Notes: generated by a model not told the origin, from the sequence alone. Shown: positions 10,445 to 20,492, counted from the stretch's first letter. The stretch is 64,000 bases of DNA from JAHDFB01 sp965658745 (GCA_965658745.1 CBFHTK010000001.1:434001-498000), one strand, 5' to 3'. Numbers and translations: made by a program.

Positions 10445-10487
10445 AAAAAAGTATTTATCTGTACCTTTCATTAAGTACTTAGGTACA
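10445..10487 (-). terminator. Weak candidate terminator at the end of the PUL
   Basis: Downstream of the GH5 stop on the minus strand, arms TGTACC/GGTACA (10460-10465 and 10482-10487) can pair around a 16-base loop. A run of seven T follows about 10 bases later. The stem is short, so this is tentative. Confidence 0.3.
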
Positions 10488-10492
10488 AGAGA

Positions 10493-13225
10493 CTACCTAC
10501 TTATTTTAACTAGTTTGTTTGAAAGCGAACTTCCATCTTCTAGCCAAAGTATCACAAAGTATATACCATCGGGATCACCACCTAAATCTATAGCTCGTGA
10601 AATATCGGACACATTAGTCAGCTTTTTGGCCTGAATAACCTCTCCTGTAAGGTTAACAATTTCAAGTGACACGTTATGCTTTTGAGCGAATTCTGCTTGA
10701 ATATTGAACACATCTTGGCATGGGTTTGGAAAAATCTCAAGATTGGTGTAGGAGTTATCAGCTTTTTCACTTACTGCGGTCGGTAGAGAAAATTCAACCC
10801 AATTCAAATTGAAAGGTGCCTGAGTAATTAAGATTCTCATAGTATATCTCCCCTTGGGTAATTCAACAGTCTCTGTTGTTGTTACCCAATTTTGCCAATC
10901 ACCTGTTGATGAAAAAGACGGATTAGCTACAACTGATACATTTCCAGCTGCGTCAATCAATTGTAGTTCCAGACCTCCGGTGCCAAACAAGGCTGCAGTC
11001 CGACATTCTAACGAATACTCACCTTCTACTGTGACATTCACCTCATAATCTAGGTAGTCGCCAGGATCTAGGAAGGCGATATTTTCTCCCCCTCCTATGT
11101 CAGTTGTTGTTTCCAATGATACACCAACTTGAAAATCATAAGCTTCTGCTTGAATTCTACAAGGAATCTGATTCACAAAATTTAGAGTATTTCTAACATT
11201 TTCAAGGCTAAATTCCTCCAGAGAACTACCATCTTTGGCTTTAATCTGATTTCCATTGTAAGAAATCCTAATCACCTCTGTGGAATTCAAAATATAATCA
11301 ACTGATAGCTCGATTATTCTTGGGTTCTCAGTATTTACTGATATTTCAGTAATCGGGATACTATTTCCATCAACAATGATTTCAAATCCGCCAGGAGATG
11401 TTGGTAGAAGACCTTCTATGAATTTATTTGCGTTCATTTGAATCGAAAATTCATCGATTGTTTCAGCAGCAACAAATTGGGTTGGTAGTGAAGATTGTTC
11501 GATTTCTGTTTCAATAAACTCGAAACTGCTTATATTAAAACCAGGCTGATCTACATACATCCTTAACTTAGTATCAATAGAATCCATAATGACATTTGAA
11601 ATAACAATTGATTCCCAGTTTTGCCAATCACCAGTAGGCGGAGCAAATGTTGTCGGAGTCACATCAGCATTTCCTGAAGAGAAGTGCAACCTACCTCCTG
11701 ATCCTCCAGAAGCAACTCTTACAAGAATATCATAAACTCCACTCTTGACATCAACGTCATACTGCATCCATTCACCGTGTTCTAAGAAACCTACATTAAA
11801 ACCATTCGCATTAATTTCATCTGAACAAGGCTCAATATCAACACCGTCATTTCTATAAACCCAGCCATTATTCCAAGGTGAATAATTCCCAGTGGAAACA
11901 GAATAATTCCCAAAGTCTACATCATTATATGCTTCCCCAATAACTCCCATATCAAAATCTGAAGCATGTATTAGACCTGGAATATTATGTTCAGTAAAAG
12001 GAATTGTTTCGTCAGAATAAACTTGTCTGAACATCGCATCGATGACATCTTTTTGAAAAACACAGTTTTCTATCTTCAACCCCTCTGCTATATCCATTAA
12101 GGTAGCTTTACCAAACTCTGCAGAAACGTTGGGACCGCTGCCGCTCCAATAATCTAAGAGAGTTTGATAGTCATCGGTCTTGACAACTGATACAGGTCCA
12201 GCAATTGATTCGATTTTCTTCAGTGGCCACCAAGCCCAACCAATATCTAAATCTTCCATTAAGCGTATAGCATCCCGAAACCAAACATTGGAGTTTTCAC
12301 CGCTCTCTCCTAAGTACAGGGGAACATTATACTCATTTCGTAAATCTATTACCCACTGCATCGTAGCAACATCGTTATTAGACCAATATTTGTGAGGAGA
12401 ATATACTAATTGATCATCCCAAGGAGGTGTTAGTCCTGTAAAATCGTTGTTAAACCAATTTCCTCCAATAAAAATTATATGGTTGGGGTCAACAGTTCGA
12501 ATACTATCTGTTGTTTCCTCATAGAGATTCCTTAATGCTACGCCACCAGGTAGATCCCAATTTGGTTCATTGAGCAAATCATATCCAGCTACCCATTCTT
12601 CGTCAGCATATCTTTCCGCCAGCCTTTTCCATAAGGCTACCATCTTGTCACGGTTTGCTTTACTTTCCCATAAGGAAGGCTTAGTATCATCATAATCAGA
12701 AATGGCTGCGTCATACCCTTGTCCTCCAGGAGCAGCGTGTAAGTCAAGAACTACGTACATTTCATTTTGCTTACACCAAGAAATCAAGCTATCTGTTAAT
12801 TCAAACCCCTTTGTCAGCCAAGTCATCTCCCCTGCAACTGGCTCATCTTCGATTGGTAAAGTAAACAAGTTATAGTGTAGTGGTAGTCGTACAGAATTAA
12901 ATCCCCATTTTTTCAAGGAGTCAACATCAGTCTTTCTCATATGGTTCGAAAGCCATGACTCATAGAACAATTCCGTATCTTCTTCCCCAATTAACTGTTC
13001 AATGATTGCACGAATTTCATGCTGAGGGTTCGCAAATCCAGCTGTTTGCAACATATAACCTTCTTGGACCATCCAGCCACCGAGACCCATTCCTCTAAGC
13101 AAAACAGTATCTTGATTTTCATTGACAATCGCCTTACCTTTTGTGCTTAAAAAGTTTTGAGATTGCGCTTGAAAGACAAGCAAAAAAAAGAAAATCGATA
13201 ATAAACTATTTATACTCTTTCCCAT
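10493..13225 (-). CDS. Secreted GH5-family glycoside hydrolase with two CBM6-like domains and T9SS sorting tail
   Basis: 910 residues. Signal peptide ~1-22 (ends QAQSQ). The GH5 barrel spans ~30-380: RGMGLGGW near the start, proton donor E220 in LLNEPNW and nucleophile E307 in YLGESGEN, both at the expected strand ends. A CBM6-like jelly roll follows at ~415-570 (LIHASDFDMGVIG...), then an Ig-like SbsA/linker domain ~580-680, a second CBM6-like domain ~690-810 (RIQAEAYDF...) and a T9SS type A tail ~830-910 (EIFPNPCQDVF). The enzyme should be exported through the outer membrane and cell-attached or released. GH5 and CBM6 point to a beta-glucan, mannan or xylan; the overall look of the barrel favours a beta-glucanase. 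Last gene of the PUL. Confidence 0.9.
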   Translation of the reverse strand: MGKSINSLLSIFFFLLVFQAQSQNFLSTKGKAIVNENQDTVLLRGMGLGGWMVQEGYMLQTAGFANPQHEIRAIIEQLIGEEDTELFYESWLSNHMRKTDVDSLKKWGFNSVRLPLHYNLFTLPIEDEPVAGEMTWLTKGFELTDSLISWCKQNEMYVVLDLHAAPGGQGYDAAISDYDDTKPSLWESKANRDKMVALWKRLAERYADEEWVAGYDLLNEPNWDLPGGVALRNLYEETTDSIRTVDPNHIIFIGGNWFNNDFTGLTPPWDDQLVYSPHKYWSNNDVATMQWVIDLRNEYNVPLYLGESGENSNVWFRDAIRLMEDLDIGWAWWPLKKIESIAGPVSVVKTDDYQTLLDYWSGSGPNVSAEFGKATLMDIAEGLKIENCVFQKDVIDAMFRQVYSDETIPFTEHNIPGLIHASDFDMGVIGEAYNDVDFGNYSVSTGNYSPWNNGWVYRNDGVDIEPCSDEINANGFNVGFLEHGEWMQYDVDVKSGVYDILVRVASGGSGGRLHFSSGNADVTPTTFAPPTGDWQNWESIVISNVIMDSIDTKLRMYVDQPGFNISSFEFIETEIEQSSLPTQFVAAETIDEFSIQMNANKFIEGLLPTSPGGFEIIVDGNSIPITEISVNTENPRIIELSVDYILNSTEVIRISYNGNQIKAKDGSSLEEFSLENVRNTLNFVNQIPCRIQAEAYDFQVGVSLETTTDIGGGENIAFLDPGDYLDYEVNVTVEGEYSLECRTAALFGTGGLELQLIDAAGNVSVVANPSFSSTGDWQNWVTTTETVELPKGRYTMRILITQAPFNLNWVEFSLPTAVSEKADNSYTNLEIFPNPCQDVFNIQAEFAQKHNVSLEIVNLTGEVIQAKKLTNVSDISRAIDLGGDPDGIYFVILWLEDGSSLSNKLVKISR

Positions 13226-13377
13226 AAAAGGTAGGTTTAAAGATTAAGATAAAATAAGTGAGATGAGTTAGCTAGCAGTAAACTTCAAATTACAAGCAGA
13301 AGTAATTTATGATCAACTAACTCCAATTAATTAGATATTACAATTGTATGCTAGCTGATCAAAAATATATTGGTGAT

Positions 13378-14418
13378 TTAATTCTGTACGATAAATCTCT
13401 TTGTAAGCATTGATTCAGAATTTCTTACGTTCACATAGTATACTCCACTTGTATATTGAGAAGTATTCAATTGATAGTAGGAAGCATTTTGTGATGATAC
13501 TGATTTAACAATCTGGCCGGTCGAATTCATCACTGTTATTTGATTCAGTTGATTAGTTGATTTATAATCAAAGGAGATATTTGCAAAATCGCTGACCATG
13601 GTAGGTACGATCGTAAATAGATTCTCATTCACTTGAATTTCTCCGACACTATTAGGAATACATGTTCCATCGTCAGCACAATTTCCAAAACATGCTTTTA
13701 CGGTAGTGTCTTCCATGACAGAACTGATCAACCTATCATTAAATGCATTGGGATCTCCACAAGGCAATCCCTCTAAATCTTCCTTACAGCTAAAATCTGG
13801 ACAATTTCCGTTAGTAAAAGTATAGTAACTTGTAAAACCTTGCTTTTGTCTTATTGTGAATGTATAGATTCCATCACCATCTGAATCTACCATAGGATTA
13901 TCACCAGGAATGCCAAAATTACCACCACCAGCTATAAAAATACCACCAGGGTCAACGGTAATGTCTGATGTATTAAGCTCAAAGGTAATATCAACTGAAT
14001 CTGTCACTACAGTGCAACTTCCGTCATTTTCACAAGTCTCGTAACATGCTAAAATCGTAGTATCTGCCATTACAGCAGGTAGAAATCTATCATTAAAGTT
14101 TGCAGGATCACTACAAGGTAGACCAGCGATATTCTCTTTACAACTATAATCTGGACAATTTCCGTTCAGAAATATATAATAACTTGAAAAACCTTGATCT
14201 TTTTGAATTGTAATGGAATAGATACCATCTCCGTCCGGATCAGTCAGTTCATTGTCGCCAGGACTTCCAAAACCAGAACCACCCGCTATAAACAAGCCTG
14301 CTGGGTCCACCTCAGGAATAGTAGCTGAATTCAGTTCGAAAGTAATATTAACCTGTTGTGCAAAAGCACCTGAAAATATTAGTAGAAAAACAAATAAGTG
14401 TAAAATTCTAAACCTCAT
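13378..14418 (-). CDS. T9SS-exported protein with two cysteine-rich carbohydrate-binding-like repeats
   Basis: 346 residues from the ATG at 14418. This start is preferred over the ATG 96 bases upstream because it begins directly with a signal peptide (MRFRILHLFVFLL...AFAQQ). Two homologous ~110-residue domains follow (~23-130 and ~145-255). Each contains FELN, a GLFIAGG or GIFIAGG strand, GxPGDN, the D-DGDGIY turn and an NGNCPD(Y/F)SCKE motif with six or so matched cysteines. The last ~80 residues are a T9SS sorting domain ending in a TKRFIVQN strand. The D-DGDG-Y strand order resembles CBM20/48-like beta sandwiches. No catalytic domain is present, so it is probably a surface glycan-binding protein of the PUL. 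The function is inferred. Confidence 0.75.
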   Translation of the reverse strand: MRFRILHLFVFLLIFSGAFAQQVNITFELNSATIPEVDPAGLFIAGGSGFGSPGDNELTDPDGDGIYSITIQKDQGFSSYYIFLNGNCPDYSCKENIAGLPCSDPANFNDRFLPAVMADTTILACYETCENDGSCTVVTDSVDITFELNTSDITVDPGGIFIAGGGNFGIPGDNPMVDSDGDGIYTFTIRQKQGFTSYYTFTNGNCPDFSCKEDLEGLPCGDPNAFNDRLISSVMEDTTVKACFGNCADDGTCIPNSVGEIQVNENLFTIVPTMVSDFANISFDYKSTNQLNQITVMNSTGQIVKSVSSQNASYYQLNTSQYTSGVYYVNVRNSESMLTKRFIVQN

Positions 14419-14563
14419 ATTAATTAAATTTAGTGTTTTAAAATACCTATTATTAAGAGATTCGTGAAATAAAAACCTTTCCAATCTCTCATTTTGTTGT
14501 TTGGCTTCAGTCAATTTCGATATCCTATGAAAGATAACTTACCATCATGCTTAAAAATATCTA

Positions 14564-15394
14564 TTAAAGTGATCTAACTGAAATATTGTCGATCGTCAAT
14601 CCGCCACCATAGTCTGCACCGCCACCACGAATGACTAGATATGCGTCCAAATCTGAAGGAAATTCGATAATTCCATCACCTTTACATGAAATTGAAGAAA
14701 AAGAACTATCAAATGGGTCTGCACCGCAGCCGTCCCAGGTATTTAATCCCAATCTCATTCCTCCATCAGTATAATCAACACCATCCATTGGTGCAGTTGT
14801 TCCTACATATACCTCAAACCACGAGTCTGTCAATCCATCTCCAACGATATCCATATCAACTTGATATGTGGTATTTGCCTCCAAGCTTACCTGCTGATAA
14901 ATCCCTACGTGTCCAAAACCTCCACCAGTCCAAACTGCGGTACCATTTTTGAATTCTACATCCATACCACCAGCAATTGGTAAAACAGTCCATGAAACAT
15001 CTCCATCAAGTGTTCCGTTTTCAACTAGATTAGGACCAATAATATCTTTCTCTATAGAAACAGTTTGAATTGTTTCTGCTGTACCTCCTTCTGTGAATAT
15101 TTTGAATCGAACGTTATAATCACCCTTCAGAAAGTACTCTTTTTCTACTTGTAATTCTTCGGCTGCTGTGTTGTCTCCAAAATCCCAGTGCGTATACCAC
15201 GTATCTACGCTGGGAGTACCAGTAAAAATTACCTTATTCTGATTTTCTGAATCAAACGTATATGTAAATTGAGCATCTTCACTTGTTGGGGGAACTGCTT
15301 GTTCTTCTTCACTAGTGCATCCATAAACTACCAGGATCGACAAAACGAAGAGTAACTTACTAGGAAATTTAATTCTCTGTACTAGATGTTTCAT
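14564..15394 (-). CDS. PKD-domain surface glycan-binding-type lipoprotein (SusE/F position)
   Basis: 276 residues. A lipoprotein signal ends at C26 (VVYGC). Residues ~40-115 form a PKD domain with the WDFGDNT signature. Residues ~120-276 are a jelly-roll carbohydrate-binding-like domain (NLVENGTLDGDVSW... LTIDNISVRS), similar to CBM4/9-type modules. It directly follows SusD in the operon, the position usually held by SusE/SusF or other surface glycan-binding proteins, and it carries no catalytic domain. Likely captures the polysaccharide on the outer membrane. Family assignment of the second domain is by pattern only. Confidence 0.75.
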   Translation of the reverse strand: MKHLVQRIKFPSKLLFVLSILVVYGCTSEEEQAVPPTSEDAQFTYTFDSENQNKVIFTGTPSVDTWYTHWDFGDNTAAEELQVEKEYFLKGDYNVRFKIFTEGGTAETIQTVSIEKDIIGPNLVENGTLDGDVSWTVLPIAGGMDVEFKNGTAVWTGGGFGHVGIYQQVSLEANTTYQVDMDIVGDGLTDSWFEVYVGTTAPMDGVDYTDGGMRLGLNTWDGCGADPFDSSFSSISCKGDGIIEFPSDLDAYLVIRGGGADYGGGLTIDNISVRSL

Positions 15395-15439
15395 AATTAA
15401 TTACATTTTATATTAAAGTGATCTGCTAGATAAAATAGT

Positions 15440-17212
15440 CTAGTAGCCTGGATTTTCGACTAATTTTGGATTGTTGTTAATTCGATTTTGACCTATAGGA
15501 AAATAGTATTGATTTGGGAAAAAATTCATTTTCTGAGATTCAGCTTGGATAACCTCATAGCTAAAAGTCTCATTACCCTCATTATCGATATGACGTAATG
15601 ATCTGATTCCCTCGATTTGCACACTTAAAACTTCCTCTGCAATTCTCCATCTTCTAACATCCCAATAACGCTGATCTTCAAAAGCTAGTTCGATTTTTCT
15701 TTCATTTCTTATTCGATCTCTCAACATTTCTCCAGACAAAGACTCTAATCGTAGGTCTTGAGTTAAGCCTGCTCTTGTTCTGATTGGCTCTATCATGTCT
15801 CTCGCTTTTGAGTCCATTCCTAACTCAACTGCAGCTTCTGCAGCATTGAGATATATTTCGCCCAATCTAAAAACTATTTCGTCTTGTCCTGAATAATACT
15901 GCTGGATCAAAAGAGGAGTCGGTCCATCATTTAGGTACTTTCTAACATAAGCTCCCGTTTTTGTGGCATCGGGATGAATTCCCATCCCGTCTTTTCCTAC
16001 ACCAGTACCTGTATTAGTGTCTATTTCACCATCTCTTTCCGTAGCATACCAAGTCTCTATACCAGAACCTTGAAATTGATCATTATTTGTTAGCAAAGTT
16101 CCTTTGAACCTTGGATCTCTATTTTCAAATGGATTTTCAGGATCATAACCAGAACCACTTTCGGAAGGAAGTAAACCAGTACTTAGTACTTCGTAACTAT
16201 CCATCAACTGTTTGCTCGGTGACATGCTTGATCCCCAATCCACTCTGTAGCTATATGGCGTGTTACGAAGATCATAGGAATGTCCCTTTTCAAATGGCAG
16301 CCATACTTTCATCAAAATTGTCTCATCTTCTGTCTCATCGACAAATAAGTGATAGTAATTATCAGCTGGATCAGGATACTCATTAAATAACGTAAACCCT
16401 CCTTCTTCAATTAACTGAGTCGAAGCATCCAAAGAAACTTGATAATAAAATTCAGCATCAGAAGCATCTATTCCAACTACTCCATTAAGTTGTACAGTTG
16501 CATACTTGGAAATACTTCCAGCATATAAAGCTGCTCTAGACTCTAATGCTTTGGCAGCCCAACGTCCAGCCCTACCTTTCTGACCTGCCCATCTATCTGG
16601 CAAGAGGTTAAAAGCCAATTGCGAGTCTTCCAATATTTGATCGTAGACTTCCTTTTCTGTATTTCTAACTGGAAAATACTCATCTTCAGGAGTTGTATTC
16701 GGATCTTGTGCCTCAAGAATTATTGGCACACCACCATAACGCTTTACCATTTCCATATAACAGTATGCTCTCATGAAATATAATTCACCTAAGCGACTAT
16801 TCCGCTCTTCATCAGATAGCACATCAGATCCTAAACCTTCAATTTTCTCGAGAGCGTAATTGATCTTCCACAGATTGAAGTATCCCCACCAATCCATAGG
16901 CCAATAATTATTAATTGTACCCCAATTTCCCAATCTGAATGTATTTGAAGCGGGAGTCCAAGAATATGTGCTCATTGCAAGATCAGACAGTGCATCTCTA
17001 TGTGCACCCCATCCAGCTCCACCACCAAAATCCTTTAAGTAATCCCATGGCATGAGATCATAGATTCGAAAAATATATGTATCCATTAAATCCTTGTCAC
17101 TCCAGACGTCACTCTCTGTTATTCGATCCAAGGGTGGTTGGTTCAGAAAATCCTCTGTACATGCGCTCAGAGTAAAAAATAAAAATGTTAGAATTATGAT
17201 ATTAAGCTTCAT
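15440..17212 (-). CDS. susD: SusD/RagB-family outer membrane nutrient-binding lipoprotein
   Basis: 590 residues from the ATG at 17212, which begins the lipoprotein signal (lipobox LSAC, C18); an upstream in-frame start would bury it. N-terminal SusD signature: FLNQPPLDRITESDVWSD, then RAYCYMEMVKRYGGVP. The C-terminal RagB/SusD domain contains RLGEIYLNAAEAAVELG and ERKIELAFEDQRYWDVRRW, both diagnostic. SusD caps the SusC barrel and presents oligosaccharides. It lies 11 bases downstream of susC, so the two are surely co-transcribed. Named for family membership; the starch specificity of the founding SusD is not implied. Confidence 0.95.
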   Translation of the reverse strand: MKLNIIILTFLFFTLSACTEDFLNQPPLDRITESDVWSDKDLMDTYIFRIYDLMPWDYLKDFGGGAGWGAHRDALSDLAMSTYSWTPASNTFRLGNWGTINNYWPMDWWGYFNLWKINYALEKIEGLGSDVLSDEERNSRLGELYFMRAYCYMEMVKRYGGVPIILEAQDPNTTPEDEYFPVRNTEKEVYDQILEDSQLAFNLLPDRWAGQKGRAGRWAAKALESRAALYAGSISKYATVQLNGVVGIDASDAEFYYQVSLDASTQLIEEGGFTLFNEYPDPADNYYHLFVDETEDETILMKVWLPFEKGHSYDLRNTPYSYRVDWGSSMSPSKQLMDSYEVLSTGLLPSESGSGYDPENPFENRDPRFKGTLLTNNDQFQGSGIETWYATERDGEIDTNTGTGVGKDGMGIHPDATKTGAYVRKYLNDGPTPLLIQQYYSGQDEIVFRLGEIYLNAAEAAVELGMDSKARDMIEPIRTRAGLTQDLRLESLSGEMLRDRIRNERKIELAFEDQRYWDVRRWRIAEEVLSVQIEGIRSLRHIDNEGNETFSYEVIQAESQKMNFFPNQYYFPIGQNRINNNPKLVENPGY

Positions 17213-17223
17213 ATTATCTCTTT

Positions 17224-20200
17224 TTATATGGTTGCATTGACACCAAAAGTAAATGATCGTGTTTGTGGGTAATACCATCCAGTAGATGACTGCATTTGTG
17301 GATCAAACTCCTCAGAAAAGCTCTTTAGAACAAATAAGTTGTGTCCTGTGGCAAATAAGCGCACTTCTTTAAAACCTACTGCAGCTCCTGAAACAGGCAG
17401 TGCATAACTTAGGTTGATATTTCGGAGTCTAAGATGGGTACCATTTCTCATCCAAAAATCTGAATATCTGTAGTTATTGTCATTAAATCCTCCATCTGTA
17501 ATACGAGGATAAGCAGCGTCTGTATTATCGGGAGTCCAATAATCCATCTGATAGGTATAACCATTAAAGCCATTTCTCAATGGACTCTGAGCCTCACCAT
17601 CAATATACAGATCATAACCAGCTGCACCAGTTAAAAGCATAGTAAAACTAAATCTCTTGTAGTTAGCTCCCAAGTTTAACGAATAGTTAATCGCTGGTTT
17701 GTCTCCATTTCCGAAAACCTTTTGATCACTGACATCGATGACATTATCACCATTTAAGTCTACATATCGTACATCACCTGGCTGAATTGTAGTGTTACCA
17801 TTGTTGTCTTGAATTGCGCTTTCCTCAATTTCCTCTTGAGTTTGAAAAAGTCCATCAGAAATATAGCCTCTGCGGAGATTAGTAAATCCTCCTGTGACTG
17901 TTAGATTTTCTCTCATAAATTCGTCCATGATTGGAGCCTCATCTATAAATTCAGCGGTTTCACGAGAATATGAAAAATTTAAACCAGCATTTACATCTAG
18001 ATTTCCATTAATCGATTTGTTGTAATTAGCGGACATTTCAAAACCCTCATTTGAAAACTGGTAGAAATTTTGTGCTGCTAGTCCAACACCTAGTGTGCTA
18101 GGGACACTTCCAGAAGCAAATGCTAGAACATCATCACGATCTCTGTAGAAATAATCAAATGAAAAAGTCAATTGTCTGTTCAAAAATTCTGCGTCAAGAC
18201 CTACATCATAGGTAGTAATCGTTTCCCAAGTAAGATCCTCGTTTGCAAGTGAAGTGTTATCAATTGTTGGGATAGCAGTTTCATTAATTGCGAAAAAACT
18301 ATTATAAGTGAATCCAGATAGCCATTGGTAAGCTGCAGTTCCATCATTTCCAGCGGTTCCGACCGACGCTCTAAGTTTTAAGTTTTGGATAGTGCTTTTG
18401 AGAGGGCTAAAGAAAACTTCCTCTGAAATTCGCCATCCCGCTGAGACAGAAGGGAAAAATCCCCACTGTTTGCCTGGGGCAAAACGAGAAGAACCATCGT
18501 ATCTGAATGAAGACTCTAGGAAATATTTCGCTTTAAAATCGTAACTCGCTCGACCTACGAGACCAAGTCTATTCTCGCGGTACTCACCACCATTTGCATC
18601 CTTATTTTCATTAGAACCAGCGAAAAGTTGATCTATGAGGTCACTCTGAAAATCTTGTCTTCGACCGAAGAAATTTTCCCCTTGATTATTCTGCAACTCT
18701 CCCAGAATAAGTGCTGAAATACTATGATTATTGAAAATTCGATCATAGCTCGCAGATTGTTGTGCAACATAATGATTACCATAGCTCATTACATGGGTTA
18801 ATACTGTCTCACTAAATGAGCCCTCTGGACTGGCAATAAACTCTACATAATCGCCAGTTAATCTATTGAGTGAATATAACTCATAGCTTTTTCCCCATAT
18901 TTTCTGATAATTTACATTGTTCACTAGTGAACCGTAAGACTTGATCTTTAAACCTCTGATTGTTGGAACGTCATATTCCAAAGACAACTTGGCATCTACA
19001 TTATTATTTCTTTGTCTAAAGTAGCCTGCATTGAAGTCTCTCATCCCCTCGAGAATATGGTTAGGGCTGAAGCTAGGTCTTGCTGGGGTACCATCTGGAT
19101 AGTAGGCAAGGTTGGTTGGTAGTGCGCGGCTTAATTCTCTAAAAATATTGAAAGCAGAGTAACCTGGAGCCTCGTTCAATCGCCTTCTACCTGCTATATT
19201 TAGCTGTAAATTCAAATCATCAGTTACATCTGCATTTATATTTGCTCTTACATTATACTGCTGATAACTAAGAACATCCTCAGTATAATTAGATCCTTGA
19301 TCCAAAAATCCTGCAGAGACAAAATAGCGCACTTTTTCACTCCCACCACTCAGGTTCAAATTGTGTCTTTGTTGAAAGCCCCAATCTTTTATAACAAGTC
19401 CTCTCCAGTCTTCATTTGGATAATTTATTGGATCTGAACCTGATCGGAATGCTTCTACTTCGCTTTCAGTATAAAAAGGATCAAGATTAGCATTTTTTAA
19501 ACCTTCATTCAAAACGGTAGCGTACTGTACGGAATTTAAGAAATCAGGGTAAGAAGTAAAAGTCGAATTGGTAAACTGATTACTGTAGTTTAATTCTGGT
19601 TTGCCTACCTCACCTTTTCTGGTAGTAATTAAGACTACCCCGTTTCCTCCTTGCACTCCATACACTGCTGCTGCTGCGGCATCTTTTAATACAGAAATAT
19701 TTGCAATTTCGTTAGGATCTAATTGATCTAGATTTCCTGGTGATCCATCAACGATTACCAGCGCGTTTCCAAAATTTCTTACTTCAAAAGAAGATCCGCT
19801 AAATCCAGGCTCTCCGCTTCCTTGTCTTACGAACAATCCAGAAGCCAGGCCTTCCAAACTGTTACTCACATTCGCAACAGGAAGTCTTTTGAGAGCTTCT
19901 TTATCAACCGTCGAAACAGCAGAAGTTAATTTTACCTTTGATTGAGTTCCATACCCCAGAATTACCACTTCGTCCAAAATATTCTGGGTTTCTAATGCTA
20001 CATCAATAGTCGACTGGTCTTCGATCTCTATAATTTGGGTATCGAACCCAGTGTAAGAGAATTGAAGGCTTTTAATCTGAGACTTAACTTCAATTCTATA
20101 GATTCCGCCAAAATCTGTCACTGTGCCATAGCTGGTACCAGGAACTACAACATTCACACCAATTAACACTTCACCAGATCCAGCATCTGTAACTGTACCT

Positions 20201-20274
20201 GTAATTTCACTCTGAGCATTGAGAACAAAAATCGAAATTGCAGACATCATTAAAATCAAGTAAGATTTAAGCAT
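17224..20274 (-). CDS. susC: SusC/RagA-family TonB-dependent outer membrane transporter
   Basis: 1016 residues from the ATG at 20274, where the signal peptide (MLKSYLILMM...LNAQ) begins. A carboxypeptidase-regulatory-like beta domain (~23-95, GTVTDAGSGEVLIGVNV) is followed by the TonB-box-like stretch DEVVILGYGTQ and the plug (~105-215, with LEGLASGLFVRQGSGEPG and VIVDGSPGNLDQL). The rest is a 22-strand-type barrel with the LNYSNQFTNSTF... SusC signature region, ending in a typical C-terminal beta strand (SFTFGVNATI). Imports oligosaccharides with energy from TonB-ExbBD. Paired with susD 11 bases downstream. A 218-base gap separates it from the regulator gene upstream. Confidence 0.95.
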   Translation of the reverse strand: MLKSYLILMMSAISIFVLNAQSEITGTVTDAGSGEVLIGVNVVVPGTSYGTVTDFGGIYRIEVKSQIKSLQFSYTGFDTQIIEIEDQSTIDVALETQNILDEVVILGYGTQSKVKLTSAVSTVDKEALKRLPVANVSNSLEGLASGLFVRQGSGEPGFSGSSFEVRNFGNALVIVDGSPGNLDQLDPNEIANISVLKDAAAAAVYGVQGGNGVVLITTRKGEVGKPELNYSNQFTNSTFTSYPDFLNSVQYATVLNEGLKNANLDPFYTESEVEAFRSGSDPINYPNEDWRGLVIKDWGFQQRHNLNLSGGSEKVRYFVSAGFLDQGSNYTEDVLSYQQYNVRANINADVTDDLNLQLNIAGRRRLNEAPGYSAFNIFRELSRALPTNLAYYPDGTPARPSFSPNHILEGMRDFNAGYFRQRNNNVDAKLSLEYDVPTIRGLKIKSYGSLVNNVNYQKIWGKSYELYSLNRLTGDYVEFIASPEGSFSETVLTHVMSYGNHYVAQQSASYDRIFNNHSISALILGELQNNQGENFFGRRQDFQSDLIDQLFAGSNENKDANGGEYRENRLGLVGRASYDFKAKYFLESSFRYDGSSRFAPGKQWGFFPSVSAGWRISEEVFFSPLKSTIQNLKLRASVGTAGNDGTAAYQWLSGFTYNSFFAINETAIPTIDNTSLANEDLTWETITTYDVGLDAEFLNRQLTFSFDYFYRDRDDVLAFASGSVPSTLGVGLAAQNFYQFSNEGFEMSANYNKSINGNLDVNAGLNFSYSRETAEFIDEAPIMDEFMRENLTVTGGFTNLRRGYISDGLFQTQEEIEESAIQDNNGNTTIQPGDVRYVDLNGDNVIDVSDQKVFGNGDKPAINYSLNLGANYKRFSFTMLLTGAAGYDLYIDGEAQSPLRNGFNGYTYQMDYWTPDNTDAAYPRITDGGFNDNNYRYSDFWMRNGTHLRLRNINLSYALPVSGAAVGFKEVRLFATGHNLFVLKSFSEEFDPQMQSSTGWYYPQTRSFTFGVNATI

Positions 20275-20410
20275 ATGGAACGTTTTATCGTTTTGATAAT
20301 AATTGAACTTTGTAATACAACACACTAGCCTCGTAGTCCTGACATTTTAATTTGTTCAACATCTACTACTAACATACAAAATGACACACTAAAATACACT
20401 AGTTTAGTAC

Positions 20411-20430
20411 TACGACAATTATACGACAAT
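20411..20430. promoter_or_regulatory. Paired 9-bp direct repeat upstream of susC (possible operator)
   Basis: TACGACAAT occurs twice, at 20411-20419 and 20422-20430, start to start 11 bases (about one helical turn). It lies about 137 bases upstream of the susC ATG, in the only sizeable gap of the PUL. A second direct repeat, ACACTA twice, lies just on the susC side (~20383-20398). The spacing suits a dimeric activator such as the adjacent HTH regulator. No binding evidence. Confidence 0.35.
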
Positions 20431-20492
20431 CTGTAAAATCTTTATCGCCGACATCTTGAGAAACCAAATCTTGACGAGTGAATCAAATTATC

